64,000 nucleotides of DNA from JAJYKC01 sp963823105 (GTDB lineage: Bacteria > Acidobacteriota > Terriglobia > Bryobacterales > Bryobacteraceae): positions 124,001-188,000 of the forward strand of contig CAWGKC010000014.1 in assembly GCA_963823105.1 (NCBI GenBank). The letters are read 5' to 3'. The notes under the pieces were generated by a model. The model did no database searches. It was not told where the DNA came from and saw only the letters and a list, made by a program, of their open reading frames with translations. A program made the position numbers and the translations under genes. Of this stretch, positions 54,743 to 62,684 are shown piece by piece. Every line of letters starts with the position of its first letter. Position 1 is the stretch's first letter.

Positions 54743-54793
54743 CTAATTAAAGGAACATGCGCTAATCTTTAATAGCGGGGGTTCTAATTAAAG
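54743..54793 (+). promoter_or_regulatory. repeated TTAAAG sites upstream of fic (operator-like)
   Basis: CTAATTAAAG occurs twice as an exact direct repeat (54743-54752 and 54784-54793), and between them CTTTAAT (54767-54773) is the inverse core, itself flanked by GCTA/TAGC (54762-54776). These AT-rich sites end 11 bp before the fic start. The pattern suggests a binding site for a repressor, possibly Fic itself through its winged-helix tail; this is inference. Confidence 0.45.
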
Positions 54794-54807
54794 CTCCGCT
54801 TCAATGC

Positions 54808-55980
54808 ATGCCGACGGCAGACAATCAGAGAATCGGACGATTTCTCGTCTCCACGGTCGGTGGCGAAACGGTGCGGGCGTATGTCCCACCGGCCCTCCCT
54901 CCGATGCCGCCCGTTCGCCTCGATTCGGTCCAGCGCCTCCTTGAGCAGGCAAATCAAGCATTGGGCCGCCTGGACGGACTCGCTTCATTCCTCCCGGACC
55001 TCAGTCTGTTTATCTATGCTTATGTTCGCAAAGAAGCCCTACTGTCCTCTCAGATTGAGGGCACGCAGTCGTCCCTTTCCGATCTCCTGCTTTTCGAAAA
55101 TGAAGAAGTTCCATGGGTTCCCATCGAAGACGTGCAGGACGTTTCCAATTACGTTGCCGCTCTCTCTCATGGCTTGAAGCGCATACGCGAGGGCTTTCCC
55201 CTGTCGTTGCGTCTCATTCGCGAGATTCACGAAATCCTGCTTTCGCGCGGGCGGGGAAGCGACAAGGAACCCGGTGAGTTTCGGCGGAGCCAGAACTGGA
55301 TCGGCGGCACACGCCCAGGCAACGCAGCTTTTGTTCCCCCGCCTCCTGAGCTCGTCATGGAGTGCATGGGCCAGCTCGAAAGCTTTTTGCATAGAGAGGC
55401 CAAGGATCTGCCACTGCTTATCCGGGCCGCACTTGCTCATGTACAGTTCGAGAGTATCCATCCGTTCCTTGACGGCAATGGGCGCCTCGGGCGCCTTCTG
55501 ATTACCTTCCTGCTTTGTGCGGACGGCGCGTTATCCGAACCGATCCTTTACCTGAGTCTGTACTTCAAATCCAATCGCCAGGTCTATTACGATCTCCTCA
55601 CAAGCGTTCGCACGTCCGGCAACTGGGAGGCATGGATCGAGTTCTTCCTGACCGGCGTCAAGCAGACTTCCGAGCAGGCGATCGCCAGCGCTCGTCGCCT
55701 GATCGCATTGCTGGACGACGACCGCAAAAAGATAGAGGCGCTTGGTCGTCCCGCCGCCTCCGTTCTGCGAGTATTTCATTACGCCCAGACACATCCGATC
55801 CTTTCTATCGCTCCCGCTGCGGAGAAGATCGAATCGACTTTCCCCACAGTGGCCGCCGCCATCGAGCACCTGCAGCGCCTCGACATTCTGCACGAGATCA
55901 CCGGCAGGCAGCGCCACCGGCTGTTCGCGTATCGCGGTTACATGGACATTCTCAACGAGGGGACCGAACCTCTTCGATAA
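54808..55980 (+). CDS. class II Fic-family AMP-transferase with winged-helix tail
   Basis: 390 residues. The Fic motif HPFLDGNGRLGR spans His218-Arg229. An N-terminal inhibitory helix carries SSQIEG (Ser80, Glu84, Gly85), matching (S/T)xxxE(G/N) in class II Fic proteins where the Glu blocks ATP binding. The C-terminal region (about 320-385) looks like a winged helix (AEKIESTFPTVAAAIEHLQRLDILHEITGR). Such proteins transfer AMP to Ser/Thr/Tyr of targets and are often found on mobile DNA, sometimes as toxins held by self-inhibition. No separate antitoxin ORF is evident. ATG codons at 54804 and 54808 lie together; 54808 is in frame. Confidence 0.88.
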   Translation: MPTADNQRIGRFLVSTVGGETVRAYVPPALPPMPPVRLDSVQRLLEQANQALGRLDGLASFLPDLSLFIYAYVRKEALLSSQIEGTQSSLSDLLLFENEEVPWVPIEDVQDVSNYVAALSHGLKRIREGFPLSLRLIREIHEILLSRGRGSDKEPGEFRRSQNWIGGTRPGNAAFVPPPPELVMECMGQLESFLHREAKDLPLLIRAALAHVQFESIHPFLDGNGRLGRLLITFLLCADGALSEPILYLSLYFKSNRQVYYDLLTSVRTSGNWEAWIEFFLTGVKQTSEQAIASARRLIALLDDDRKKIEALGRPAASVLRVFHYAQTHPILSIAPAAEKIESTFPTVAAAIEHLQRLDILHEITGRQRHRLFAYRGYMDILNEGTEPLR

Positions 55981-56115
55981 AGGACGGCAAGGCCGGCTGG
56001 TTCACGGCGAGCGCACTACCCCGCTGGTCGGCAACGAGTCTGAGATTGTCCTGCATATTGTCGCAGTGACATTCCATAATGTCCACGAACAAGGATGTCA
56101 TCCTGCTATGGTGCC

Positions 56116-56517
56116 TCAAATCTGTTCGAGTACTCGGGCTGCAACTGCGTCGATCGAGGCCATGCTCATCCATCCCCATTCGCAACGCCGAGTCAGTTGA
56201 CCCTCCATGGTGGGACTCAATGCTGCGGTCAACACCTCGTTCAATGCGTCGAGAGTTTCGTCCGTCTGTCGAAGGCGTTCAATTTTTGCAATCGCATGCA
56301 TCACAGTTGGGTGGTGCCGTCCGTTGTAGAAGCGTCCGATCCTGGTGGTGCTCCATCCCGCCACGTTCTTCTCGAGATACATGGCAACCTTGCGGTTGAA
56401 ACATCGTCCCGGCTGGTGTCCCGGAACGCGACCTCGCCCAAGGTGATTGGCCACCGTCGCTTCGATCCGCTCCAGCGACAGACGCCAGATTCCGACTTTC
56501 AGCTCATTCAGTCCCAT
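56116..56517 (-). CDS. small protein consisting of a DnaA domain IV-like DNA-binding domain
   Basis: 133 residues. The centre, NRKVAMYLEKNVAGWSTTRIGRFYNGRHHPTVMHAIAKIE, matches DnaA domain IV: basic loop helix, then the FGGRDHSTVLHA signature as YNGRHHPTVMHA. No AAA+ ATPase domain is present. The ATG at 56517 has GGAGG six bases upstream, and the stop of the upstream broken repA overlaps this start, indicating coupling in the ancestral plasmid. It could bind DnaA-box-like sequences at the element's origin, or compete with host DnaA. The surrounding residues 1-35 and 95-133 are unassigned. Confidence 0.75.
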   Translation of the reverse strand: MGLNELKVGIWRLSLERIEATVANHLGRGRVPGHQPGRCFNRKVAMYLEKNVAGWSTTRIGRFYNGRHHPTVMHAIAKIERLRQTDETLDALNEVLTAALSPTMEGQLTRRCEWGWMSMASIDAVAARVLEQI

Positions 56518-57463
56518 GATTGCCTCCGTTGGGGAGAACCGCATTTGCTCTGACCGCAAACAGGCCCGTGCCATTCGAATCTATCGAGGCAGGGCACTCC
56601 GGCCAAATCGACCGCACCAGGTTCAGCCAGCCTTCCAGTCGTTCGCGGAACTTTCGCGGACGACCGGAATCGGCACTGCCGAATTGACTCACAAGGCCGT
56701 TGTCGCCGAACAGCGGAACTCGTTCGCGCCCTTTCGCAACGAAATATCTGTACGAAAGCCACGTGAAGAGGTCGAGCGCCGCTGGCGAATACGACAGCGC
56801 CTTGGGGGCCTCCATGTCGGTGGGGATCGGATGGTCAAGAATCTCATTGAAGAATCCCGGGCTGAGAAGGATCTCGTTCTGGGATTCGTAACGCAGGGTC
56901 TCCTGATCGGAGTGCCCGGAAGACCAGATGCGGGCTTTGCTCATAAGGCTGAATCTTGCCTGATGTACGTCCATCGCTTTCTGACGTTGTGTCGGTGCCG
57001 CAGAAGATCGTTGATCCAAAAATCCGCTGGAACGCTGCCACGAGACGACGGTTCTGCGTTCCGCCAGGTTGCATGCCGAAGGTGTCGAGCATTTCAACTG
57101 CGCTGCGAAACCGAATGACTCGACTCTGCTGACGGATCGCGAGTGTAGCAAGAAAGATCGGAACAAGCCGGTCCTGGCCCACGGCACTCCCTACGAGGGG
57201 TGGCCGGTTACCCGAAGAAGAAGATTGCCATCGCGTCGTTCGTGGAGGAGTTGCCCCGATTGCGGTCGCTTTACGAGCAGTCCGCACAACACGAACAGCC
57301 GGGACGCAAACCCGAGGTTCTGATTCGCCTCCTGCCGCTTCATGCGGACGCAGGCGATCGCGTCGGCACGCCGGAGCTTCTGCCTTGAAGCGACCAGGTC
57401 CGGAAAGTGATGCCTCAGAACATCGACGCCCCGGGGCAAAGCCGTCCGACACACTTGGTACAT
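56504..57463 (-). pseudogene. RepA-type plasmid replication initiator, broken copy
   Basis: Three pieces in two frames align end to end with the intact copy at 58.2-59.2 kb: LVASRQKLRRADAIACVRMK to LLLRVTGHPS (57463-57191), GQDRLVPIFLATLAIRQQSR to RIFGSTIFCGTDT in the next frame, then QARFSLMSKARIWSSG to LVRSIWPECPA back in the first frame. The changes equal one missing and later one surplus base. The C-terminal ILDHPIPTDMEAPKALSYSP and ALDLFTWLSYR are the PF04796-type RepA signature. Divergence from the other copy (roughly two-thirds identical by eye) argues against recent duplication. Confidence 0.75.
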
Positions 57464-57495
57464 TCCGGCAACGAGAATCAGGCTGCGAGATGTCG

Positions 57496-58258
57496 TTAGC
57501 GGTCGGAAGGGTCATGCTTCGCCTCCGACAACACCCGCCTCCCGACCAAGGCCTGTGACATTTTTGTGCCAATTGCGAATTGGGCTTGTCCCCTGAGCTG
57601 AGACAAACAGGGTCGACAATCGTGAATCTCCTGCGCTGGATTAGCTGATAGTTCGACGTTGTAGCGCAGGCTTCGGAGTTCTCGAATCATCTTTGCAATG
57701 CGTGCTCCTCTCGATCTTTGGCTCAAAGCCGGGCCCCTTTCGTCGTAACGAACACCCTGATGCAGAATCTCCCAAATCAGCAGGCAGAGGCGGTGGGCAA
57801 TTGCCCAGATGGATTGTTGGTAACCCAGGCGCGGCAGCAGCCGCCAGAAGACAATCTAGAAAATACTGCCCTTAACCTTGACTGCGGCGTTGGCAGCCTG
57901 ATTGAGAAGACGCCGCACGAAGCAGTTACCCTTCGGAGACCGGTTGCTCGCGGAAACTCCCGCGCTCTCTTCTTCTCCGGGGCATACCCCGACCCATGAG
58001 GCGAGGTGCTTCTCGGAAGGAAATGTCGCGGCCGCAGCGCCAACTTCGGCGATGATCTGATGCGCCGAGTCCACCCCGAGACCGGGCACCTCCGCCAGCC
58101 GCTGCACCGCAGTCTGATGTTGACTCAGCAGATCCGCGGTCTCGTGGCTGGGCGTTGCCGGCCACACGAGCAGGCCCAAGCCGCGTGCAGACCGCCGCAT
58201 CGATAGCTTCTAACGGAATCCTTCGTGCAAGCACGAAAGGGCGCTCATGCACAGTCAT
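57496..58258 (-). pseudogene. IS110-family transposase, C-terminal relic with in-frame stop
   Basis: The frame holds VQRLAEVPGLGVDSAHQIIA, FPSEKHLASWVGVCPGEEES, NCFVRRLLNQAANAAVKVKG and, after a TAG at 57856-57858, RLLPRLGYQQSIWAIAHRLC and ERGPALSQRSRGARIAKMIR. This is the Transposase_20 (IS116/IS110/IS902) C-terminal part with the Ser-containing GVCPG...SAG region. The DEDD N-terminal domain is absent. It follows directly on the 3' end of the intact repA gene (58245-58258 overlap), so it interrupted whatever lay downstream of that gene. Confidence 0.78.
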
Positions 58259-59228
58259 AACTACCCCCGCGCGATCTTATCGCCGCCGCTTTCGAAACAA
58301 TCAGCTTGGATCCCTCCGAGTTGATATGCGCCGGACATTCCGGCCACATGGTTCGTATGAGATCCAGCCACTGCTCCAGTTTCTCCCGGAGCTTCCTTGG
58401 GCGGCTGTACGCCACGCTTCCGAGTTGACTCACAAGCCCGTACTCTCCGAACAGTGGAACCTCCTCTTCCCCCTTCGCCCCAAAACAGCGATAGGAAAGC
58501 CACGTAAACAAATCCAGCGCTGCCGGCGAGGAAGACAGCGCCTTCGCCGCTTCCAGGTCGGTCGGAATCGGGTGGCTCAGCGTCTCGCGGTAAAATTCGT
58601 CGCTCAACACGATCATGTTCTGGCAGTCTCCCGGCAATACCATCTGATCGCAATTCCTTGAAAACCAGATTCGGGCCTCCGTCATGAAGTTGAACCGAGC
58701 GTGGTGAACGACCGTGGCCCGCTGGTGCCGCGTGTCGGTGCCGAAGAAAATTGTCGCTCCAAAGATCCGCTGAAAGGAACTGACCAAACGCCGGTATTGG
58801 GATCCCCCTTGCTGCATTCCGAAGGTGTCGAGCATAGCGGCGGCACTATCAAACGTGATCCGGGGTGACTTCTGACGGATCGCAAGTGTCGCCAGGAAGA
58901 TCGGCACGAGCCGGTCCTGTCCCCATGGAACGCCATAACTCGGGTGACCGGTCACCTGCAGAACGAAGTGGCCGTTCCGCCGCTCGTGAAGCAGGCATCC
59001 CTGAGCCGGCCGCTTGACCGGCAATCCACAGAGAACGAAGGGGCGCGAAGAAAATCCGAGGTTCTGGCAGCGGCTCTGGCGATTCAGGCGGACGCACTCG
59101 ATTGACTCCACCTTGCGCATTTTTCGCTTCGAAGCGATCAGGTCGGGATACCCGTCCTCGAGCAGTTGCCCGACTCGTTCGAGCCCTCTGGCGCAGCCAG
59201 GTTTATGACTGGATGGCCGGTACATCAC
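58245..59228 (-). CDS. RepA-type plasmid replication initiator
   Basis: 327 residues, intact. FSSRPFVLCGLPVKRPAQGC, then GQDRLVPIFLATLAIRQKSP, AAMLDTFGMQQGGSQYRRLV, FYRETLSHPIPTDLEAAKAL, SSSPAALDLFTWLSYRCF and LIRTMWPECPA make the plasmid-encoded RepA family (PF04796-like), whose members bind origin iterons as initiators. It begins 180 bp inside the right attachment site. A replication initiator on the chromosome supports descent from an integrated plasmid; whether it still fires an origin is unknown. No clear iteron array was seen in the 59229-59410 gap. Confidence 0.82.
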   Translation of the reverse strand: MMYRPSSHKPGCARGLERVGQLLEDGYPDLIASKRKMRKVESIECVRLNRQSRCQNLGFSSRPFVLCGLPVKRPAQGCLLHERRNGHFVLQVTGHPSYGVPWGQDRLVPIFLATLAIRQKSPRITFDSAAAMLDTFGMQQGGSQYRRLVSSFQRIFGATIFFGTDTRHQRATVVHHARFNFMTEARIWFSRNCDQMVLPGDCQNMIVLSDEFYRETLSHPIPTDLEAAKALSSSPAALDLFTWLSYRCFGAKGEEEVPLFGEYGLVSQLGSVAYSRPRKLREKLEQWLDLIRTMWPECPAHINSEGSKLIVSKAAAIRSRGGSYDCA

Positions 59229-59410
59229 CAGACCTCCGGGAAAGCGCCAACCGCCACCTTGCGAACCACGGCCGACCTCGGTGGCGGGGTCACCCTGCGG
59301 TCACACCCTCGCATTCCACCCAGAGCAAGCTGGGGTTCAGGTGGAATCAGGTCAACTGAAAATAAACAGCTTAGACCACACCGAGTCGCACGGAACTGGC
59401 CGCTAACCCA

Positions 59411-59434
59411 TTCGATTCCCGTTAGCGCTACCAA
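59411..59434 (+). repeat. right attachment site (attR), copy of tRNA-Glu 3' end
   Basis: Exact 24-bp copy of 47205-47228 (T loop, acceptor 3' strand, CCA, A). Only the 3' end of the tRNA is present; upstream bases have no D arm or anticodon arm, so it is not a second tRNA gene. Confidence 0.85.
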
Positions 59435-59530
59435 AGTTTCGATAATCTGCGGCCAGATCCATCCTGATTCCCCTTAGTTTATCCATTTTCTACCAGCCGG
59501 CTGAAACTGTAAACCCTCATCTCCGGACGG

Positions 59531-59582
59531 TGGGGGATTTTTCGACCGGCAGAATGGGGAATTTTCAACCGGAGTTGACACC
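59531..59582 (-). mobile_element. IS21-like terminal end with two direct repeats
   Basis: On the plus strand, two related 18-19-mers, TGGGGGATTTTTCGACCGG (59531-59549) and TGGGGAATTTTCAACCGG (59555-59572), are followed by AGTTGACA. Read on the minus strand this begins TGTCAACTCCGG at 59582, the look of an IS21-family end with multiple terminal repeats. No istA or istB remains to the left. The end abuts the point where the IS630 fragment is lost. Confidence 0.5.
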
Positions 59583-59978
59583 TGTTTGGCCAATGCGCTC
59601 CGTGTCCACATCTCGGCGGCGTAACCCAGATCTTTGGGCTTGATGCACGCCAACGAGACTACCCAGGCGCGCCTCCTCGGCTATGCTGGGTCCCCTGGGG
59701 CGATGGTAAGCGTCCTTGAGAGCGGCGCGTGGGCCAACCGCCAGAGCGCGATTGGTCCACTTGGCCACGCTCTTGCGGGTCATGTGGAGATTGCTCGCAA
59801 TCTGAGCGACGGTCTCGCCGGCGTGGTAGCGCGTGAGAATCTGCGCCCGTTGGACTTCGCGGAGGGGAGCCGTGGGGGCTTGACGCAGGTGCCAGAGCCG
59901 TTCCAATTCGTCGGGCTCCATGGTGAGCTTCGGTCGTTTGGATGTGCCTGCCATGCCCGAGTGTGGCAGGAAACACAT
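59575..59978 (-). pseudogene. IS630-family transposase, N-terminal fragment
   Basis: The frame reads KLTMEPDELERLWHLRQAPT, REVQRAQILTRYHAGETVAQ and IASNLHMTRKSVAKWTNRAL, a helix-turn-helix of IS630 transposases, then changes frame to AWVVSLACIKPKDLGYAAEM and WTRSALAKQVST. It stops at the IS21-like end near 59582. The DDE catalytic half is absent. The style of its middle part (KDLGYAAEMWT) belongs to a different IS630 subgroup from the C-terminal relic at 53.7 kb. Confidence 0.75.
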
Positions 59979-60009
59979 CTAACAGGATATGTTTTAGTGA
60001 AACGTTATA

Positions 60010-61002
60010 CTAGAGAGCGGGAAGGGGGCGAATCCGCAGCACCGTTTGCCGCTTCATGTCGGTGAGCCAGAGCGACCCATGACCCACGCGGATGCTGTCG
60101 CCACCGGGCCCCGCCCATTGCGCCACGACGCGATTCACGACCGGATCGATGCGAGTGATGGGAAAATCGAACATCGTCACCCACACCGCGCCTTCGCCAA
60201 AGGCGATCTCGCCGCCTTCGCCGGGAACGCCGGCCGGAATCGTCGCCTCCAGCTTGTTTGTTTTCGCATTCACTCGCGAGACGCTTCCGTCGCCTTGGTT
60301 CAAGGTCCAGATCGACCCCGCGCCCGCCGTCAAAAAGCGCGGCTTCGGCCCGACGGGGACGGTCGCGGTTGCTTTGTTCGTACCGGGATCGACGCGCGTC
60401 ACCAGATTCCTTTCCGTAGACGTAACCCACACTGCGCCGTCCTCGAATGCGGCCGCGAACGATCCAGGCGCGATGCGGATGGAGGCCACAATCGCGTTCG
60501 TGTTTGGGTCGACACGAGACAAGGTTCCTTTGCGATCCGTCGTTAGCCAGACGCTACCCGCGCCGGTTGCGATTCCACCCTCCGATTCCGCGGGTGGAGC
60601 GCCGATCGTCGCGACAATCTGCGCGCTTCGCTCATCCACTCGTAGAAGCGAACGATCGCCGCAACTGGGAATCCAGATCGAGCCGAAGCCGGCGGCGAGA
60701 CCGGAACAAGGCTTGTTCACGGTGACGATGAATGTCGGAAGATTGGTGGTGGCGTCGAGCCGGACTACATGATTGCGCCGCGCGCTGGTAACCCAGACCG
60801 CGTCTTCGGTAACAGCCATCCAGTCCGGCGAGCCTTCCACGGGGAACGTCGCGGTGGGATGGATATCGGTCATAGAACGCCGCACGCCCGGCGTGTCGAT
60901 GCCCTTTCGCACCGGAGACGACGCGGGGATCGAGAAAGAAGAGAGCATCAGAGCGACGAGAATCGCGGGAACGAGGCGATGTTTGGAGTGCCGCGAGATC
61001 AT
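60010..61002 (-). CDS. secreted beta-propeller protein (Vgb/YncE-like)
   Basis: 330 residues with a signal peptide (residues 1-28). About six blades of roughly 42 residues repeat a pattern like GAGSVWLTTDRKGTLSRVDP and NTNAIVASIRI, with VWVTS or IWTLN strands and RVDPxTN turns. This is the virginiamycin-B-lyase-like or YncE-type propeller. The catalytic His/Glu set of Vgb could not be confirmed, so a binding or scaffold role in the periplasm is just as likely. Confidence 0.78.
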   Translation of the reverse strand: MISRHSKHRLVPAILVALMLSSFSIPASSPVRKGIDTPGVRRSMTDIHPTATFPVEGSPDWMAVTEDAVWVTSARRNHVVRLDATTNLPTFIVTVNKPCSGLAAGFGSIWIPSCGDRSLLRVDERSAQIVATIGAPPAESEGGIATGAGSVWLTTDRKGTLSRVDPNTNAIVASIRIAPGSFAAAFEDGAVWVTSTERNLVTRVDPGTNKATATVPVGPKPRFLTAGAGSIWTLNQGDGSVSRVNAKTNKLEATIPAGVPGEGGEIAFGEGAVWVTMFDFPITRIDPVVNRVVAQWAGPGGDSIRVGHGSLWLTDMKRQTVLRIRPLPAL

Positions 61003-61290
61003 TTAGAAATGATCGGGCTTTTCTCGCTTCCGCGCAACTGGGGATTGCGCGCGGAGAACCTTCTCTGGCATAGTAGTTCAATGTTCTTCGCCGCTCTGCG
61101 GCCCGCCCGCAGGCGCATCTCGTTACGCGTCCTTTTGCGGCTAACGGCCATGGATGTTTGTTGCGGCCCCCCCGTGTCCCGCTAACCCTCACCGCCGCCC
61201 TGTCCTCGTCGCCAGGCCGAATTTATGTAGACAAGGCCATGCGCGCATTCGCCCGCCATGGCGGTTCCTTTGACAGTCAGGAGTGTTTTC
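61003..61290. other. 288-bp divergent intergenic region; no guanidine riboswitch recognised
   Basis: This region separates the propeller gene from the urea/guanidine carboxylase operon. The conserved ykkC (guanidine-I) stretches were looked for and not found. One 34-residue ORF (61081-61185) is described separately. AGGAG just upstream of 61291 is the ribosome-binding site of the next gene. Confidence 0.5.
61081..61185 (+). CDS. 34-residue ORF, possible leader peptide
   Basis: A short frame with a basic middle (RPARRRISLRVLLRLTAMDV) and a Cys-Cys pair close to its end, 106 bp upstream of the first operon gene. Position and paired Cys codons would fit an attenuator leader, but no stem-loop alternatives or ribosome-binding site were established. 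It may be chance. Confidence 0.2.
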   Translation: MFFAALRPARRRISLRVLLRLTAMDVCCGPPVSR

Positions 61291-61998
61291 ATGGACGAGT
61301 TTCTCTGGGAAGAGACAGTGCAGCCGGGCGCGACGTGGTCTCACGTCTTGAAGCGCGGCACGGCGTTGCGAATCGTCGACGTTTCGGGCGGCGCAAACGT
61401 TGGCGCGCTTTTTTATAACTTCGAATGTCCGGTGGAGCGGCTTAACATTCCCGATACATTGAAGGCGCAGCACGTCGCCATGCTCACCGCGGGATGCGCG
61501 CTGTATTCGGACATGGGGCGCATCCTTTGCTCCATCACCGCCGATACGCGCGGGTGGCACGATCCGTTGGGCGGATGTTCGAATGCGGCCTTAGTTCGCG
61601 ACAAGCATGGCGCGGCCGCTTATCAGGAACATCGCAACGACTGCCACAAGAACGCGCTCGACGGGTTCCTCGTGGAGTTGATGAAGTATGGGCTAGGCCG
61701 GCGCGACCTGACGTCGAATGTAAACTTCTTCAGCAAGGTGATGGTGGACGAGGACGGCGGCATGAGCTTCCAGACCTGTGGGAAGGCCGGAGATTTTGTC
61801 GAGCTGCGAGCGGAGATGAACGTATTGGCGATTCTCAACACGTGCCAACATCCGATGGATCCGAACGCGGCTTACGCTCCGCAACCAGTGCAGCTTGGAA
61901 TCCAGCGTGTGGCGCCTCCCGGCCCGGACGATCCCTGCCGCGTGTTCCGGCCCGAGAACGGGCGCGGATTCACGCTTACCGAGCGCTATTTCCTGTAG
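61291..61998 (+). CDS. urea carboxylase-associated protein / carboxyguanidine deiminase subunit-like (DUF1989)
   Basis: 235 residues of the DUF1989 family: GTALRIVDVSGGANVGALFYN, ECPVERLNIPDTLKAQHVAML, CSITADTRGWHDPLGGCSN (conserved His and Cys) and HRNDCHKNALDGFLVELMKYG (Cys, His). In related operons, the two paralogues form carboxyguanidine deiminase (CgdAB), which removes ammonia from carboxyguanidine made by guanidine carboxylase. The ATG at 61291 has AGGAG upstream. The second paralogue starts 12 nt downstream. Confidence 0.85.
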   Translation: MDEFLWEETVQPGATWSHVLKRGTALRIVDVSGGANVGALFYNFECPVERLNIPDTLKAQHVAMLTAGCALYSDMGRILCSITADTRGWHDPLGGCSNAALVRDKHGAAAYQEHRNDCHKNALDGFLVELMKYGLGRRDLTSNVNFFSKVMVDEDGGMSFQTCGKAGDFVELRAEMNVLAILNTCQHPMDPNAAYAPQPVQLGIQRVAPPGPDDPCRVFRPENGRGFTLTERYFL

Positions 61999-62009
61999 GA
62001 GCCGAGCCG

Positions 62010-62684
62010 ATGAGCGCAACAATCTTGATGTCAAGTCAATTGGATCCCGCGAAGGCGGACTTTCGGGAAGTGATTCCCGCAGGGGAGCCGTGGATTCATG
62101 AGATCCGGCGCGGACAATATTTCCGCATCGTCGACCTGAAAGGAAACCAGGCGGTTGACACGCTTTTTTACAACTTCCACGACACCAGCGACCGCTATAG
62201 CGCGCAGGACACCATACGCGAGCAGCGCAACATCTACCTCACCACCGGAACGCGGTTGATGTCGAACGGGGGGAGCGTTCTGCTCACTATCGTCGCCGAC
62301 ACCTGCGGTCGCCACGACACGCTCGGGGGCGCTTGTTCGACGGAGAGCAACATGGTTCGCTATTCGATCGACAAGCGGCACATGCACGCCTGCCGTAATA
62401 GCTTTCTCAAAGGCCTGGCGCATCGGAACGGGGGTTTGGAGAAGCGGGACATCGCCAACAACATTAACTTCTTCATGAATGTGCCCGTCACGCCCGGAGG
62501 CAAATTAACATTCGAGGACGGAGTTTCCAATCCAGGGCTCTATGTGGAGATGCTGGCGGAAATGGACGTTCTGGCGCTCATTAGTAACTGTCCGCAGCTC
62601 AACAACCCGTGCAATGCTTACGACCCGACGCCAATCGAGGTCCTGATCTGGGACGCCGGGACGACGGGCGCCGATGTTCGATAA
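62010..62684 (+). CDS. second urea carboxylase-associated / carboxyguanidine deiminase subunit-like (DUF1989)
   Basis: 224 residues, paralogous to the preceding gene. RGQYFRIVDLKGNQAVDTLFYN, DTIREQRNIYLTTGTRLMSN, TIVADTCGRHDTLGGACSTESN (His, Cys) and KRHMHACRNSFLKGLA carry the same conserved His/Cys set. The pair probably makes a heteromer. Its end overlaps the carboxylase start by 11 nt (62674-62684), so all three genes form one operon. Longer in-frame readings upstream overlap the first paralogue and are rejected. Confidence 0.86.
   Translation: MSATILMSSQLDPAKADFREVIPAGEPWIHEIRRGQYFRIVDLKGNQAVDTLFYNFHDTSDRYSAQDTIREQRNIYLTTGTRLMSNGGSVLLTIVADTCGRHDTLGGACSTESNMVRYSIDKRHMHACRNSFLKGLAHRNGGLEKRDIANNINFFMNVPVTPGGKLTFEDGVSNPGLYVEMLAEMDVLALISNCPQLNNPCNAYDPTPIEVLIWDAGTTGADVR

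Larger units (their letters stand above)
47229..59410. mobile_element. integrated plasmid-like element between tRNA-Glu attachment sites (decaying)
   Basis: About 12.2 kb lies between two copies of the tRNA-Glu 3' end. It holds plasmid-type repA genes, a DnaA-domain-IV protein, a Fic protein, a TonB receptor and Tat amidase, and pseudogene relics of integrase-core, IS630, IS66 and IS110 transposases. Genes outside are chromosomal in type. No intact tyrosine integrase is present, so the element looks immobile now or dependent on an enzyme supplied elsewhere. The extent is defined by the repeats; the plasmid nature is inferred from the replication genes. Confidence 0.75.

Noticed and set aside
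59411..59434. Possible second tRNA-Glu gene
   Set aside because: Only the T-loop to CCA part is present; no D arm, anticodon or 5' acceptor strand precedes it.
53719..59978. One IS630 element split into C-terminal (53.7-54.3 kb) and N-terminal (59.6-60.0 kb) halves by insertion of the plasmid genes
   Set aside because: Order and strand would fit, but the N-terminal piece has a middle-region style of a different IS630 subgroup from that of the C-terminal piece, and the attachment site explains the boundary better.
61003..61290. Guanidine-I (ykkC) riboswitch
   Set aside because: Expected conserved blocks before a guanidine carboxylase operon were looked for on the plus strand and not found by eye; only a covariance search could settle it.
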